IMG/VR virus record: IMGVR_UViG_3300020596_000014
Coordinates: 1-64,000 of that record
Source: a virus
Reading direction: 5' to 3' (one strand)
DNA: 64,000 nucleotides
The translations under genes were made by a program, and so were the position numbers. How positions within the stretch are numbered: the stretch's first letter is position 1; each line of letters starts with the position of its first letter. The notes under the pieces are model-generated. The model saw nothing but the letters and a program-made list of their open reading frames with translations, was not told where the DNA came from and searched no databases. Positions 33,128 to 41,619 of this stretch are shown in pieces.

Positions 33128-34191
33128 TAGCGCGAAATATAGCGCTTATTTTGGGAACAGTTCCTGATTGCCATCAAGAGATTGAAGTCGGTCCAGCCTT
33201 GCTGTGCGTTGTATAGAAGCTTCATGTCTCCGCTGGAGCTGACGTGATCAGCAAAGTTGTCGACAATGACCTTAAGAGCTTCTTGTTGATCAGTCAGGTC
33301 GAGCGTCGATGAGTGCCAGTTACACAACAGCTTCCCATTCTTTTCGTAAGCTTCGATCGAACGCGTCTTGCCAGCAAGGTTGAGATGACAATCCACCTTG
33401 ATCTCACGTGAATTTGCGTCTTCCGTGGCGACACGCACCTCGAAGTCGTTGTCGTCGTTCGAAATGGTGGCGCGGTCTGTGTAGATCCGAAGCGATCGCG
33501 GCTTGCGATACGGACACCGATTGTACAGAGAGCTAAAGTTGTAGACGACCATCGCGCCGTTGGCGAAACGGACCTGGCCATTGTCCCAGTTCTCAGTGTG
33601 ACCACGTTGTTCAACTCCATTGCCATCCTTGAAAGGGGCGAGAGGAGAGGAGTGCGACATGCCGCAGATGTCGATGGCGGGAACATCGAAGCCGATGTAG
33701 CGACGCAGCTGCGCGAAGCCATGATACTCGAACGTGCGATTGTCGTTCACAACTGTGTGCGGCACGCCGAACATCAGCGGATGAGCGGCGAGCATCTTCA
33801 TTTTGATCTGCTCGCTTGGCAGGTAAGGGGTCTGCTCGGCGATGGCGAGAGAGACATTGGAACGTGTAGCTTCCTCCACAACTTGTTTGGTCCACACTGG
33901 CGTTTCGGCCAAAATTGGCTTGCGGTAGCCGATGCACTGCATCGTCACCTCGGTGAGCACCGAGGAGTTGACAGCAATGATGAGAGCATCGCAAGCGTTC
34001 GACAGTTTGTCGAGCTCGGAGTAGCGTGTGTAGCCAAACGCGTCGGTTAGCTTCTGACCCTTCGCGGCATCACGGTTCCAGAAGCCGACAACGTCGATGT
34101 TAGAGTTCGACTTCAGCACCGGCGCATACATGTCATGAACACGTCGACCTGCGCCGACGATCCCGACACGAAGCTTGCCTTCATTCACCAT
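33127..34191 (-). CDS. Gfo/Idh/MocA-family oxidoreductase
   Basis: The protein has 354 residues. LRVGIVGAGRRVHDMYAPVL is the NAD(P) loop and VVGFWNRDAAKGQKLTDAFG the second strand. ALIIAVNSSVLTEVTMQCIG leads to KPILAETPVWTKQVVEEA, where the family EKP motif reads ETP, so the usual catalytic Lys is missing. The C-terminal alpha/beta domain is present. Such enzymes oxidise or reduce sugar ring carbons. The start overlaps the dioxygenase end by 11 nt. Confidence 0.8.
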   Translation of the reverse strand: MVNEGKLRVGIVGAGRRVHDMYAPVLKSNSNIDVVGFWNRDAAKGQKLTDAFGYTRYSELDKLSNACDALIIAVNSSVLTEVTMQCIGYRKPILAETPVWTKQVVEEATRSNVSLAIAEQTPYLPSEQIKMKMLAAHPLMFGVPHTVVNDNRTFEYHGFAQLRRYIGFDVPAIDICGMSHSSPLAPFKDGNGVEQRGHTENWDNGQVRFANGAMVVYNFSSLYNRCPYRKPRSLRIYTDRATISNDDNDFEVRVATEDANSREIKVDCHLNLAGKTRSIEAYEKNGKLLCNWHSSTLDLTDQQEALKVIVDNFADHVSSSGDMKLLYNAQQGWTDFNLLMAIRNCSQNKRYISR

Positions 34192-35089
34192 TTTTCTTCT
34201 CCTTGATGTATTTGATGTGGCTCAACACGTCTTTCCAAGCGTCAACTCGGCCATCGTACTTGAGCTCAGCCTCCAGATCGTTGACGTACGGGTTGCCACC
34301 GTAGCCGTCACTGAGACGCTTCTTCACGTACTCATTTATGTTCTCGAGCAATGTGTCAGACTTGCTCTCACGACCACGCAGGTACTGATCGTGTAGCCTT
34401 CGGTGATGATCTTTTGAGGCGAACCTCTTCTCATACTCGTGTTCCAACGCGAACGAGTACATCACACGGATCGAACCCTTCGGGTTCACGTCTGGAACAA
34501 CGCCATGTAGCATCGACGACTCAAAGAGAAGTGCGCTCTCATTTGATGACTCGATGATCTCGTTTTCGTATTTTCCAACAAGCATCGCGTCGAAACGTGC
34601 GTCGTTCACCATGCAACGATGTGAGCCTCGAATGAACTTCAAGCGTGGCTCAGTGTCTTCGAACTTCGGGTAGAAGTTGAGCTTCACTGCAGCTGGGAAA
34701 GCGCCAACGATAGGGTCTGATGCGTATTGATAAGCGTCACGGTGCCAATCCTGGTAGGACGGCCCGGGAAGGGTTTTGACGACCTGGATGTGATAGAGGC
34801 ACAGGCGACGACCTGTGAGCTCCTCGAGCCTCTCGGGCACGCGGTTCCCCCACAAGAAGTACAAAAAGTGTGGGCTGTACTCGAACGCCGACGGTCGTAA
34901 GTGAAAGGAGTTTTGACCCTTCTGTTCCCACGTGAAGTCAGCACGCGTTTGACCATCCCATAGTTCACGTAGATCTTCAAGCAGACGAGGGTTGTACCCT
35001 GTGGTGCCAACCGGGATCGATTCCAGTCCGTTGGCGAAGAACCTCTCGGCTGGGAGGAGGGTAGACTGATTAAAGTCGACGAGCTTCAT
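34181..35089 (-). CDS. Phytanoyl-CoA dioxygenase-like 2-oxoglutarate/Fe(II) oxygenase
   Basis: The protein has 302 residues from the ATG overlapping the glycosyltransferase stop (ATGA). The iron site is WHRDAYQY (His-x-Asp), followed by AVKLNFYPKFEDTEPRLKFI and RGSHRCM; the distal His and Arg are in LHGVVPDVNPKGSIRVMYSF. This is the PhyH fold, distinct from the P4H-type enzyme at 21090. A role in hydroxylating a sugar, lipid or amino acid is likely. It is followed by an oxidoreductase. Confidence 0.8.
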   Translation of the reverse strand: MKLVDFNQSTLLPAERFFANGLESIPVGTTGYNPRLLEDLRELWDGQTRADFTWEQKGQNSFHLRPSAFEYSPHFLYFLWGNRVPERLEELTGRRLCLYHIQVVKTLPGPSYQDWHRDAYQYASDPIVGAFPAAVKLNFYPKFEDTEPRLKFIRGSHRCMVNDARFDAMLVGKYENEIIESSNESALLFESSMLHGVVPDVNPKGSIRVMYSFALEHEYEKRFASKDHHRRLHDQYLRGRESKSDTLLENINEYVKKRLSDGYGGNPYVNDLEAELKYDGRVDAWKDVLSHIKYIKEKKNGE

Positions 35090-36018
35090 TTCAATGCAGA
35101 CCGTAACACGTCTGCATATGCTTCCGAGCACTTCATAATGTCTACGGTAGCAGGATCGACACTAAACATCATCTCGGAGAGATTAGGGACGTTTAGTGGA
35201 ACTCTTGGTGGGTTGTCGTAATCGACGAGCTCGTAATCGTATGAGTCTTTGTCGGCGATGACGATGCCGTTGTTTGGAAGCACAAGCTCTTTCGTACCGC
35301 CCTCGCTGGAGCAGATAATGGGGCATCCTTGCCCGATGGCCTCAACCACAACGTTCGGGCAATGGTCGAGCCACGCCAAATGGATCATCCAGTCGGCCAT
35401 TGAGTAGACCTCGGCACACAAGTCGTGACGGATGCTGCCCGTGTAAAAGATACCCTTATCAGCAACCTGGTAGTCCGGATTGTTTCCCAGAACTATGAGA
35501 CACGAGTTGGGGTATTGTGTGGATCGGATGTGACGGAACATCTCAACGTTGTCGCATAGACGTTTCTGCGGATGCCAATTCGCCGAACAGACGAATACTT
35601 TGTCGAAGCGATTTCGGATCTCGATCAACACCTCACTCCGTAGTGTGACTTGTTTGATCTCCACGCCGTTCGAGATGACTGATCCCTTCCGCTCACCAAA
35701 CCACTTAGAGCTCATCGTGCGGTCGAACTCGCTCTGCCAAACGACGCTAGCGGCAGCATCGTAAGCAGCATGGATGCCACGATTCATTCCGCCGTGCATC
35801 TGCTCGGGAGCAAACCAAATTCCGTCAAGTCGTTGAATAAACGGTTTTCGCATATTCAGCTGTGTCGTCGGCTCTATGAATACTAAGGCGACGTCGTAGT
35901 CGTCTGAGTCCGCTACCGAGATATCCAGATGAGCAAGCTGCATAGCTAGCCGCTTCGCAAAACAGTTAGGGCCGGTGTGCTCGGCTTCGAAGTTGACGCC
36001 GTCGAAAAAAACCTTCAT
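35086..36018 (-). CDS. Glycosyltransferase, GT4
   Basis: The protein has 310 residues. It begins MKVFFDGVNFEAEHTGPNCF with a GPN turn, has WFAPEQMHGGMNRGIHAAYD and a VVWQSEFDRTMSSKWFG segment, VISNGVEIKQV, then CSANWHPQKRLCDNVEMFRH, and the donor motif HLAWLDHCPNVVVEAIGQGC with the E-x-like pair reduced to a single Glu. A GT4 member with a compact N-terminal domain. It is coupled to the PhyH-like gene. Confidence 0.8.
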   Translation of the reverse strand: MKVFFDGVNFEAEHTGPNCFAKRLAMQLAHLDISVADSDDYDVALVFIEPTTQLNMRKPFIQRLDGIWFAPEQMHGGMNRGIHAAYDAAASVVWQSEFDRTMSSKWFGERKGSVISNGVEIKQVTLRSEVLIEIRNRFDKVFVCSANWHPQKRLCDNVEMFRHIRSTQYPNSCLIVLGNNPDYQVADKGIFYTGSIRHDLCAEVYSMADWMIHLAWLDHCPNVVVEAIGQGCPIICSSEGGTKELVLPNNGIVIADKDSYDYELVDYDNPPRVPLNVPNLSEMMFSVDPATVDIMKCSEAYADVLRSALK

Positions 36019-36039
36019 GCATCATCAATTTAGTCGCTC

Positions 36040-36168
36040 TCACCAGGTGTTGGTGAGAACTGCTTTTGTTAGGCGATATACAAGCGTCGCGTCAGTCGAG
36101 ACGATCGGCAACATCAGCAACGTGAAGCAAAACGGATGGGTGTTCGCGAAGATCCAGACATCACTCAC
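36040..36168 (-). CDS. Tiny hydrophobic protein
   Basis: The protein has 42 residues from a GTG that overlaps the upstream stop (GTGA). It contains one hydrophobic stretch (FCFTLLMLPIVSTDATLVY) flanked by aromatic and basic residues. It is not similar to the paralog pair at 24260 and 25819. The coupling makes it likely to be translated; function is unknown. Confidence 0.5.
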   Translation of the reverse strand: MSDVWIFANTHPFCFTLLMLPIVSTDATLVYRLTKAVLTNTW

Positions 36169-36461
36169 AGTTTGAGCTTCAGTTTGCGCGTCAACGGCAT
36201 CGACCAACCTGCCTCGAGTGCTTTCTTTTCCCACGCCTGCAAACCTTTTGGTTTTACAGGAAAGGTTCCACCCCAACCGCAATGGTAGCAGTTTGCCTCT
36301 GGGCAAGGCTTAGCAAAGGATGTTCCATGATCTTGACCGGTATCGTCAGAGCAATCACAGATGAAACCAGAACAATCATCACTATTAAAATTAAGACACA
36401 TGCCTTTGCCGTGCTCGTTCGCATCGGCATCGCACTTCGGGCATGCCCAATCGAACTTCAT
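36165..36461 (-). CDS. Small zinc-ribbon protein
   Basis: The protein has 98 residues with nine cysteines: WACPKCDA, then GMCLNF, DCSGFICDCSDD, and KPCPEANCYHCGWGG. At least two zinc sites are likely, one of them a CPxC...CxxC ribbon. The C-terminus is basic (LTRKLKLKL). The N-terminal part resembles small zinc-binding proteins of phage recombination regions (compare the zinc-ribbon of gp-type primases), but no family is certain. Confidence 0.6.
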   Translation of the reverse strand: MKFDWACPKCDADANEHGKGMCLNFNSDDCSGFICDCSDDTGQDHGTSFAKPCPEANCYHCGWGGTFPVKPKGLQAWEKKALEAGWSMPLTRKLKLKL

Positions 36462-36664
36462 GCGAGCACCGTCGGAGTAGAAAGTTTGCGTTTATAGAAC
36501 GCGCGGACATGCGCCGAGGACGGCTCATCGACAACCGACACAAGCTCCCAACCCTCTGCGCCAGGACCGTCAAGCTCGATCTGGATTCGCGCATCGGTTA
36601 CGACGTCGTCGGTGTCTAGCATGACAGAGATCTTCTTAGTCTTGTACTCCCACTTTGTGATCAC
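36458..36664 (-). CDS. DUF4177-like small protein
   Basis: The protein has 68 residues. It begins ITKWEYKTKKISVM and contains GPGAEGWELVSVVDEP and a final AFYKRKLS, matching the DUF4177 pattern (WEYK...G.eGWELv...KR). Function of that family is not known. It is coupled to the zinc-ribbon gene and the 153-residue gene. Confidence 0.65.
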   Translation of the reverse strand: MITKWEYKTKKISVMLDTDDVVTDARIQIELDGPGAEGWELVSVVDEPSSAHVRAFYKRKLSTPTVLA

Positions 36665-37122
36665 CGTGCGCCTCGCCTCTTCAGCTCGTCGAGAATCTCA
36701 CTCGCGAAACTTGCCTCGCTGAACAACCCAGCAATGAGTCGAAGATCTTGTAGCGGAACGTGATCGAGCTTACACTTCAAGTAGACCGGATGCACGTCAT
36801 GCTTCCATGTGTCTTCCTCGCGCGTGATGATTGGACTGTCGCCGACTTTGATCGTCTCATACATTTTCTGGGCGATCCAGCAGCGAGCGTCCTCGCTGAT
36901 GTTCTGCGAACCTTTTGCGAAGACGTTGTGAATGGTCTCGGAGACGCAATCAAACATCTCCTCCATTGAATCCTTCGTGAGCGTCTTGCCAACAAACTTC
37001 TGGAGCTTGATGCCGAGGTGGTAGCAGAGGACGTCGACGAACCGCGGACCACCGGGCTTGCCAACGTTCTTGGGGATCTGGACAGGATACGGGTTGGTCG
37101 GAGGGTTGTCTTGATCGTTCAT
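36661..37122 (-). CDS. Hypothetical phage protein
   Basis: The protein has 153 residues from the ATG at 37122; a longer frame runs over the glycosyltransferase end. It begins with a Pro/Asn-rich stretch (DNPPTNPYPVQIPKNVG), followed by helices (LCYHLGIKLQKFVGKTL, MEEMFDCVSETIHNVFAKGS) and a C-terminus LAGLFSEASFASEILDEL. I do not recognise the family. Confidence 0.55.
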   Translation of the reverse strand: MNDQDNPPTNPYPVQIPKNVGKPGGPRFVDVLCYHLGIKLQKFVGKTLTKDSMEEMFDCVSETIHNVFAKGSQNISEDARCWIAQKMYETIKVGDSPIITREEDTWKHDVHPVYLKCKLDHVPLQDLRLIAGLFSEASFASEILDELKRRGAR

Positions 37123-37142
37123 GACTATCGTAGATTCTTGAT

Positions 37143-38039
37143 CTATTTCAGCGTTTCGAGCGTCTTGAGTGACAACTGTTCGTGTTTTGGTAGCAAAAAC
37201 TTCAAACGATCGTTCAGGTTGTCGAGTTCGACCCACTCGTCGGAGGTCATGCCGTCGTTTCGCATCTTCTTACCAGCTAGCATGTCACGACGCTCAATTT
37301 CGTCCATCGACATGTTAAGCAACCCACGCTTGCGCAAGAAATCGGCTTCCTCTTTCTGAAACTTGGCATCGTCCGTCTGAAATGTCTCCGGGTTCATGTC
37401 ACAACGATAGGCGTACATCGTGACTGGCACGTGAACGCGTCGCTTCGCGAGGGCAAGCACCGGCAGATAGATCGCTTGATCGCCGGCGCGTTTGATGTAC
37501 TCATCGTCGACGCCTCGATAGTTTGCGTCGAACACCTGCTTCGAGACGCTTTTTTTCCAAGTCTTGAAGTGACTGGAGACCCAGGAGTGTTTGTATGGAT
37601 CAGCTCCGTTGGGGAGTGCGGCCGAGATGTTCTGATTCGTAACGCCATTAGCGTCGTACCACCTGTGATTACTCCAAGCGGCCTCAAGATCCGGTATTTT
37701 CTCATATGCGCGAGCCATGATCTCAAGCGCGTTGAGGTCGCAGAGATAGTCATCGAGGTCGAGGCGACAGACAATCTCTTCATCACCCATCCATGACATG
37801 GCCTCGAGTACGTTGGAGACTTCCCAGCGTCGCTCATCATTACGTACAACGCGAATCTTGTCAGCGATCCCAAGCGATAATGCGACCGTCTCAACGTAGT
37901 CGGGTGTGCCATCGGTCGAGCAATCATCAACGATGACGGCGTGCCAATCTTTGTAACTCTGCCCGGCTAACGACACTAGCGCTTGCCAAGCGGTCTTGCT
38001 ACTGTTTCTGGTCGGGATCGCAAAGGCGAAGATGTTCAC
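37143..38039 (-). CDS. Glycosyltransferase, GT2
   Basis: The protein has 298 residues from a GTG at 38039 overlapping the upstream stop (GTGA). FAIPTRNSSKTAWQALVSLA, HAVIVDDCSTDGTPDYVETV and RLDLDDYLCDLNALE (DxD-type motif) are GT2 hallmarks, and ERRWEVSNVLEAMSW follows the family. An added helical tail of about 60 residues (MSMDEIERRDMLAGKKMRND) may bind the acceptor. It adds one sugar, probably to a growing glycan. Confidence 0.85.
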   Translation of the reverse strand: MNIFAFAIPTRNSSKTAWQALVSLAGQSYKDWHAVIVDDCSTDGTPDYVETVALSLGIADKIRVVRNDERRWEVSNVLEAMSWMGDEEIVCRLDLDDYLCDLNALEIMARAYEKIPDLEAAWSNHRWYDANGVTNQNISAALPNGADPYKHSWVSSHFKTWKKSVSKQVFDANYRGVDDEYIKRAGDQAIYLPVLALAKRRVHVPVTMYAYRCDMNPETFQTDDAKFQKEEADFLRKRGLLNMSMDEIERRDMLAGKKMRNDGMTSDEWVELDNLNDRLKFLLPKHEQLSLKTLETLK

Positions 38040-38812
38040 CAGTCCCAAGTTTCTGCGACAACGCTCTTCTTCGCCTTTGCCTCAACGGCCCCAACACGAG
38101 TTAACAGCAACTGTCCGTAACGGATCTTCTCGTCCGACCAGCGACGGTCGTCGATGAAGATGCGACGATCCATGATCACGAGCTCAGCCTTGACGCCTTC
38201 CGGTAGATCGCAATTAGCAAGAGCCTCATGTACCTGGATCGCGACGTCGTTGCCCGTGTCCATGTGCCAGTCGTCGAACAAACAGAAGCAGTCCCAAAGG
38301 TCCTTAACTCCCTCCCAGTCACCACGAACTGCGGCAGATGTGTGATCACCGTCAATATAGACAAGGTCGTACTTGTCGGTCATCTTCGGCAGTACGTCAT
38401 GTGACGTGCCGCGCGCGATCTGGATGCGACTAGTCCACTCGGGCGGAAACATCTGTCCGAGCATCTGCATGTGGTTGTCATCGAGATGAGGCTCGATGAC
38501 CATCACCTGACCGTCGTTGCCGAGCTCAGCGAAGGCCTTGGCTGCACACAAGGCTGAGTAACCGCGACCAAAGCCGACCTCAAGATACGACTCCAACTTG
38601 TACTTCTTGATGAGCGAGTAGATCAAAATACCTCGTTCGACGTTCGGCACAAAGAACGCGCCGGCGGTTCTCCATAATTCCGAATTAGGATCGCGCATCT
38701 TTTTAGCAGTTGGCTCAGCAATGTATGAAAAATCACCTAATGAAAGTGTCTCAACTGGCATACCAATCTCGACGAGCTTGTCGTTGATGTTGACGTTCTT
38801 CTCTGGTTTCAT
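38036..38812 (-). CDS. SAM-dependent methyltransferase (Methyltransf_24-like)
   Basis: The protein has 258 residues. SYLEVGFGRGYSALCAAKAF is motif I, VMVIEPHLDDNHMQMLGQMF the acidic strand, and DLVYIDGDHTSAAVRGDWEG the metal-binding IDGDH loop, then FCLFDDWHMD. The pattern is that of cation-dependent O-methyltransferases acting on sugars or small molecules. It lies between two glycosyltransferases. Confidence 0.78.
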   Translation of the reverse strand: MKPEKNVNINDKLVEIGMPVETLSLGDFSYIAEPTAKKMRDPNSELWRTAGAFFVPNVERGILIYSLIKKYKLESYLEVGFGRGYSALCAAKAFAELGNDGQVMVIEPHLDDNHMQMLGQMFPPEWTSRIQIARGTSHDVLPKMTDKYDLVYIDGDHTSAAVRGDWEGVKDLWDCFCLFDDWHMDTGNDVAIQVHEALANCDLPEGVKAELVIMDRRIFIDDRRWSDEKIRYGQLLLTRVGAVEAKAKKSVVAETWDW

Positions 38813-38815
38813 GTG

Positions 38816-40807
38816 CTACTCGCGACGATAGAGCGTCTGCAGCTCCGCAGGCGGGCTTACCTGCGACAGTGTCATGTGGGGAGTCGCCTGACCCTTCCAC
38901 TTCGAGTGCCACACATGGCCACCCGTCTTCTCGGCGAGCTCCTTCGCTCGAGACTTGATGTCGACGTCTGATACATCCTTCCATTTTTTGTCGAAGAACA
39001 TGTTCGTCTCGGCAGTGTCGACGTACTCCTTGCCGTTCAGGACGGTCCAATGACGCGTCCAGAAGTCGCGGTAGAGGCGGATCTTGCGCTCGATATCGAG
39101 CCAGCTAGCGTGATACACGGTCGGAACGTTCTGCACGACGCGTGTCAGCCAACCTTCGTAGGCGACGAGAGCTTTTGCATCACCGGCCAGTGCCTGGTTT
39201 CGCGCCTGCTCCATCTCGTTCGTCAGGAAGCCAAGAAACACGATCGGCTCACCGCTAGCGACGTCGACCGGGTCGCAACCATCGGTACCGAGCAAAGCGA
39301 TGTCGCGACCCTCAGAGTCCTTTGAGCGGAGCTGAGTCGGCACGCCGTGGGTGATCCGCGGCGAATTGCGACTCATGCGCCACTTCCACGGCGTGACGTC
39401 GAGACGGATCTTATCGAACCCGCCCCAGTACTCGACAACTGGGAGCGAAAGCATGGGGACACCCTTAGGGAAGTTCTGCACAATCTCACGGATCTTCGAG
39501 CAATCCTCGGCCCGCACAACTTCGTCGACGTCCATCTGCCAGACGAAATCGCCCGTGCATCGTCGTCGAGCCTCAGCCTTTTGCATGCCGTCGAAGAGGG
39601 CAGATCGAGGGTTAGTCCAGTCACGTTCGACAACGTACACCTTTAGTCTCGAGTGCTGATTCATATCGTTGAACGCGGCTTCGTGAGACGAGTACGACGT
39701 TATGTGTCCATCACCATGCTCGACCTGTAATGTTCCGAGCTTTGCGAGCGTGTTGTCGATTGAGCCGGCGTCGACAACGACAACCTCGTCGCAGAACGCG
39801 AGCATGGACGTGATGCATTCCTCGAACGGGTACTCCTGCTTGACACAGTTGTACGTGGTAGCGTACCCTGAGAGGGTGTACGCCCGTCGCATGTGCTTCG
39901 CGACGTCGCGCCAAAAGACGCTTGGCGAGGCTCGCAAGTAATCTTCCATGACTGTGATATCATCGGTGTCGAACCAAGCCTCGCAGGCGTGCTGAACGTT
40001 ATCGTTCAGGATCAACTCGCAACCGAGCAGCTTCGCCTCGATGACCAGACGAGGGCAGGTGTCGCCGCCGACCGGGGTGTACACAAGGCCTTTCGCTGTG
40101 GCCAAAGCTTTGAGCATGACGTCGTACGAGACATCGCCGAGCGAGTCATAGGCGAGCTCGCGCTCGTCAGCGAGTTTCCTCGCAGTCTCTGAGCCTTTGA
40201 TCCAAGACTGAGCATCAAGCACAAGCCAGCGATCTCCCTTAGTCACTTCAGATCGAAGCTTCGCAATCGACTCGAAGAACTCGTCATTGAAGACGCTAGA
40301 GAGCACGCTTTGCGGGTAATCTGCCAAGTAAGGAAATCTCATGAGATACAGATCACGCTGCTTCTCGCTCATCCACCAGATATGTTCTGCAGCGGACATG
40401 AAGCCCGAAACTGCGCTGCCGATCGGGCCTTTGTCACAGTCGCAAGAAACGCCTTCGATTTCGAGATGCTTCTCTACGGATCGGTGCTTACAAAATTTGT
40501 AATCACATTCGACGATCGAGAAGCGACAGTTCGCCGCGATCATCGCGAATAGTCTCGGGTCGAGCGAAGCGTAGTTCCCGAAAACCCAGAACTTTTGGGT
40601 CCCTTGCTTCAGATGCTCGATCGTGAGTTGAGAGGCCAGCACCTTGTGTGTCTTAACAGGTGCGGTGTCGATCAGTGCTTGAAGTGTGAGTTCAGCACCC
40701 CCGATCAACTGTTCGGGGAACGCGTCTGAGACGAAGATCACCTCGGCGTCTTTCGGGACGAGAAGGTTTGAGATCGGCTTTGAGAATAGAGAAACGTCTT
40801 GACGCAT
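38816..40807 (-). CDS. Two-domain glycosyltransferase (GT-B-like plus GT2)
   Basis: The protein has 663 residues. The N-terminal half (to about 300) is GT-B-like: VIFVSDAFPEQLIGGAELTL, KFWVFGNYASLD, and GLVYTPVGGDTCPRLVIEAK with a donor-domain Glu. The C-terminal half is GT2-like: CDEVVVVDAGSIDNTLAKLG, GDFVWQMDVDEVVRAEDCSK with DxD, and a long acceptor region ending VYHASWLDIERKIRLYRDFW. It may add two different sugars in sequence. As the first gene of the minus-strand block, its promoter should lie in the gap at 40808-41115. Confidence 0.8.
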   Translation of the reverse strand: MRQDVSLFSKPISNLLVPKDAEVIFVSDAFPEQLIGGAELTLQALIDTAPVKTHKVLASQLTIEHLKQGTQKFWVFGNYASLDPRLFAMIAANCRFSIVECDYKFCKHRSVEKHLEIEGVSCDCDKGPIGSAVSGFMSAAEHIWWMSEKQRDLYLMRFPYLADYPQSVLSSVFNDEFFESIAKLRSEVTKGDRWLVLDAQSWIKGSETARKLADERELAYDSLGDVSYDVMLKALATAKGLVYTPVGGDTCPRLVIEAKLLGCELILNDNVQHACEAWFDTDDITVMEDYLRASPSVFWRDVAKHMRRAYTLSGYATTYNCVKQEYPFEECITSMLAFCDEVVVVDAGSIDNTLAKLGTLQVEHGDGHITSYSSHEAAFNDMNQHSRLKVYVVERDWTNPRSALFDGMQKAEARRRCTGDFVWQMDVDEVVRAEDCSKIREIVQNFPKGVPMLSLPVVEYWGGFDKIRLDVTPWKWRMSRNSPRITHGVPTQLRSKDSEGRDIALLGTDGCDPVDVASGEPIVFLGFLTNEMEQARNQALAGDAKALVAYEGWLTRVVQNVPTVYHASWLDIERKIRLYRDFWTRHWTVLNGKEYVDTAETNMFFDKKWKDVSDVDIKSRAKELAEKTGGHVWHSKWKGQATPHMTLSQVSPPAELQTLYRRE

Positions 40808-41115
40808 CGATCTGTCACTCTAGCTGCTGATCGGCTCTGTAGCAGCCGGAATCCTTCGGATTCGTGTGGCTACGCCCACTCGACTCTTATTTGTTAAGAG
40901 ATCGAAAACTCTTAAACAATTGTGCTTCTTCTTTATTACAATCAAGGTTGGTTGGGGCGGGGATGGAGGTTGAGATTAAGATCCTTTGTGATTGCTCGAG
41001 ATGCCTAGCGCGCCTATCATTCGGGGTCGTGAGTCGTTTACTCGAAATCCAAACTCTTGTTGAAATTCTTCGTGAACGCGTCATTTGAGAGAGTGACCGA
41101 GTATCTCAACCGTCG
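40808..41115. other. Divergent intergenic region with hairpins
   Basis: This is the only gene-free stretch of about 300 nt that is not decayed coding sequence. It holds GCTGCT/AGCAGC (40825-40848), GAATCC-TTC-GGATTC right after it, and CTCTTA-TTTGT-TAAGAG (40883-40899), with CTCTTAA repeated just downstream. These stems may be operators, terminators or processing sites between the two divergent operons. No clear -10/-35 pair is visible on either strand. A 41-codon plus frame starting at 40963 (CDC...C) could be a small gene but is not supported enough to call. Confidence 0.5.
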
Positions 41116-41610
41116 ATGAAGTCTTGTTCGCTACTTACCCACATGCCTCGACGCTCTTTAAATGACGAGAGTCTTGAGCTTCTTATCTCAGAGATCCATT
41201 CCAAGCTCGACGGTGTTGTCTTCAACGGTGGGTTCGAGACCCTTGTCTCGAACGTTCAGAACATCCAAAAGACGCAACAGGAGATGTTAATCAAAATGGA
41301 GGATGTTCACAAGGTCATCTACGAGCCGGACGACGGTCTCTTTGCCCGTGTCAAGAAAGTCGAGACGATTCACAATCGCGAGCTCGAGCCGCTTCGTCGC
41401 GAGCTTGCTGATATCAGCGAGTGGAAGGACATCTTGACCGCGAAGGAGGGCCCGTTGGCTCAGGCCGTGAAGGACCACGACAGCGTCGACGAGCTCAACG
41501 CTTGGAAAAAGCGCATCATCGCGCTTGTCATCACTGCCGCCGGCAGCACGTTCTTGATGGCTGTGAAGACGTTATACGACGTTCTGAAAGACCATGTTTC
41601 ACTGCGCTAA
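41116..41610 (+). CDS. Coiled-coil protein with C-terminal transmembrane helix
   Basis: The protein has 164 residues; an internal ATG at 41143 gives 155. The middle is helical with heptads (FETLVSNVQNIQKTQQEMLI, VKKVETIHNRELEPLRRELA), and residues 130-150 (IIALVITAAGSTFLMAVKTL) form a transmembrane segment near the C-terminus. The layout is that of tail-anchored phage proteins such as some holin or spanin partners, but no family is recognised. Confidence 0.65.
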   Translation: MKSCSLLTHMPRRSLNDESLELLISEIHSKLDGVVFNGGFETLVSNVQNIQKTQQEMLIKMEDVHKVIYEPDDGLFARVKKVETIHNRELEPLRRELADISEWKDILTAKEGPLAQAVKDHDSVDELNAWKKRIIALVITAAGSTFLMAVKTLYDVLKDHVSLR

Positions 41611-41619
41611 CATCGTGAC

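Noticed and set aside
33598-34050. 150-codon plus-strand frame
   Set aside because: Shadow of the Gfo/Idh oxidoreductase on the minus strand.
40864-41088. Two opposing small frames in the intergenic region
   Set aside because: Neither has a convincing ribosome-binding site or domain. A 41-codon version starting at 40963 with CDC...C is possible but unsupported.
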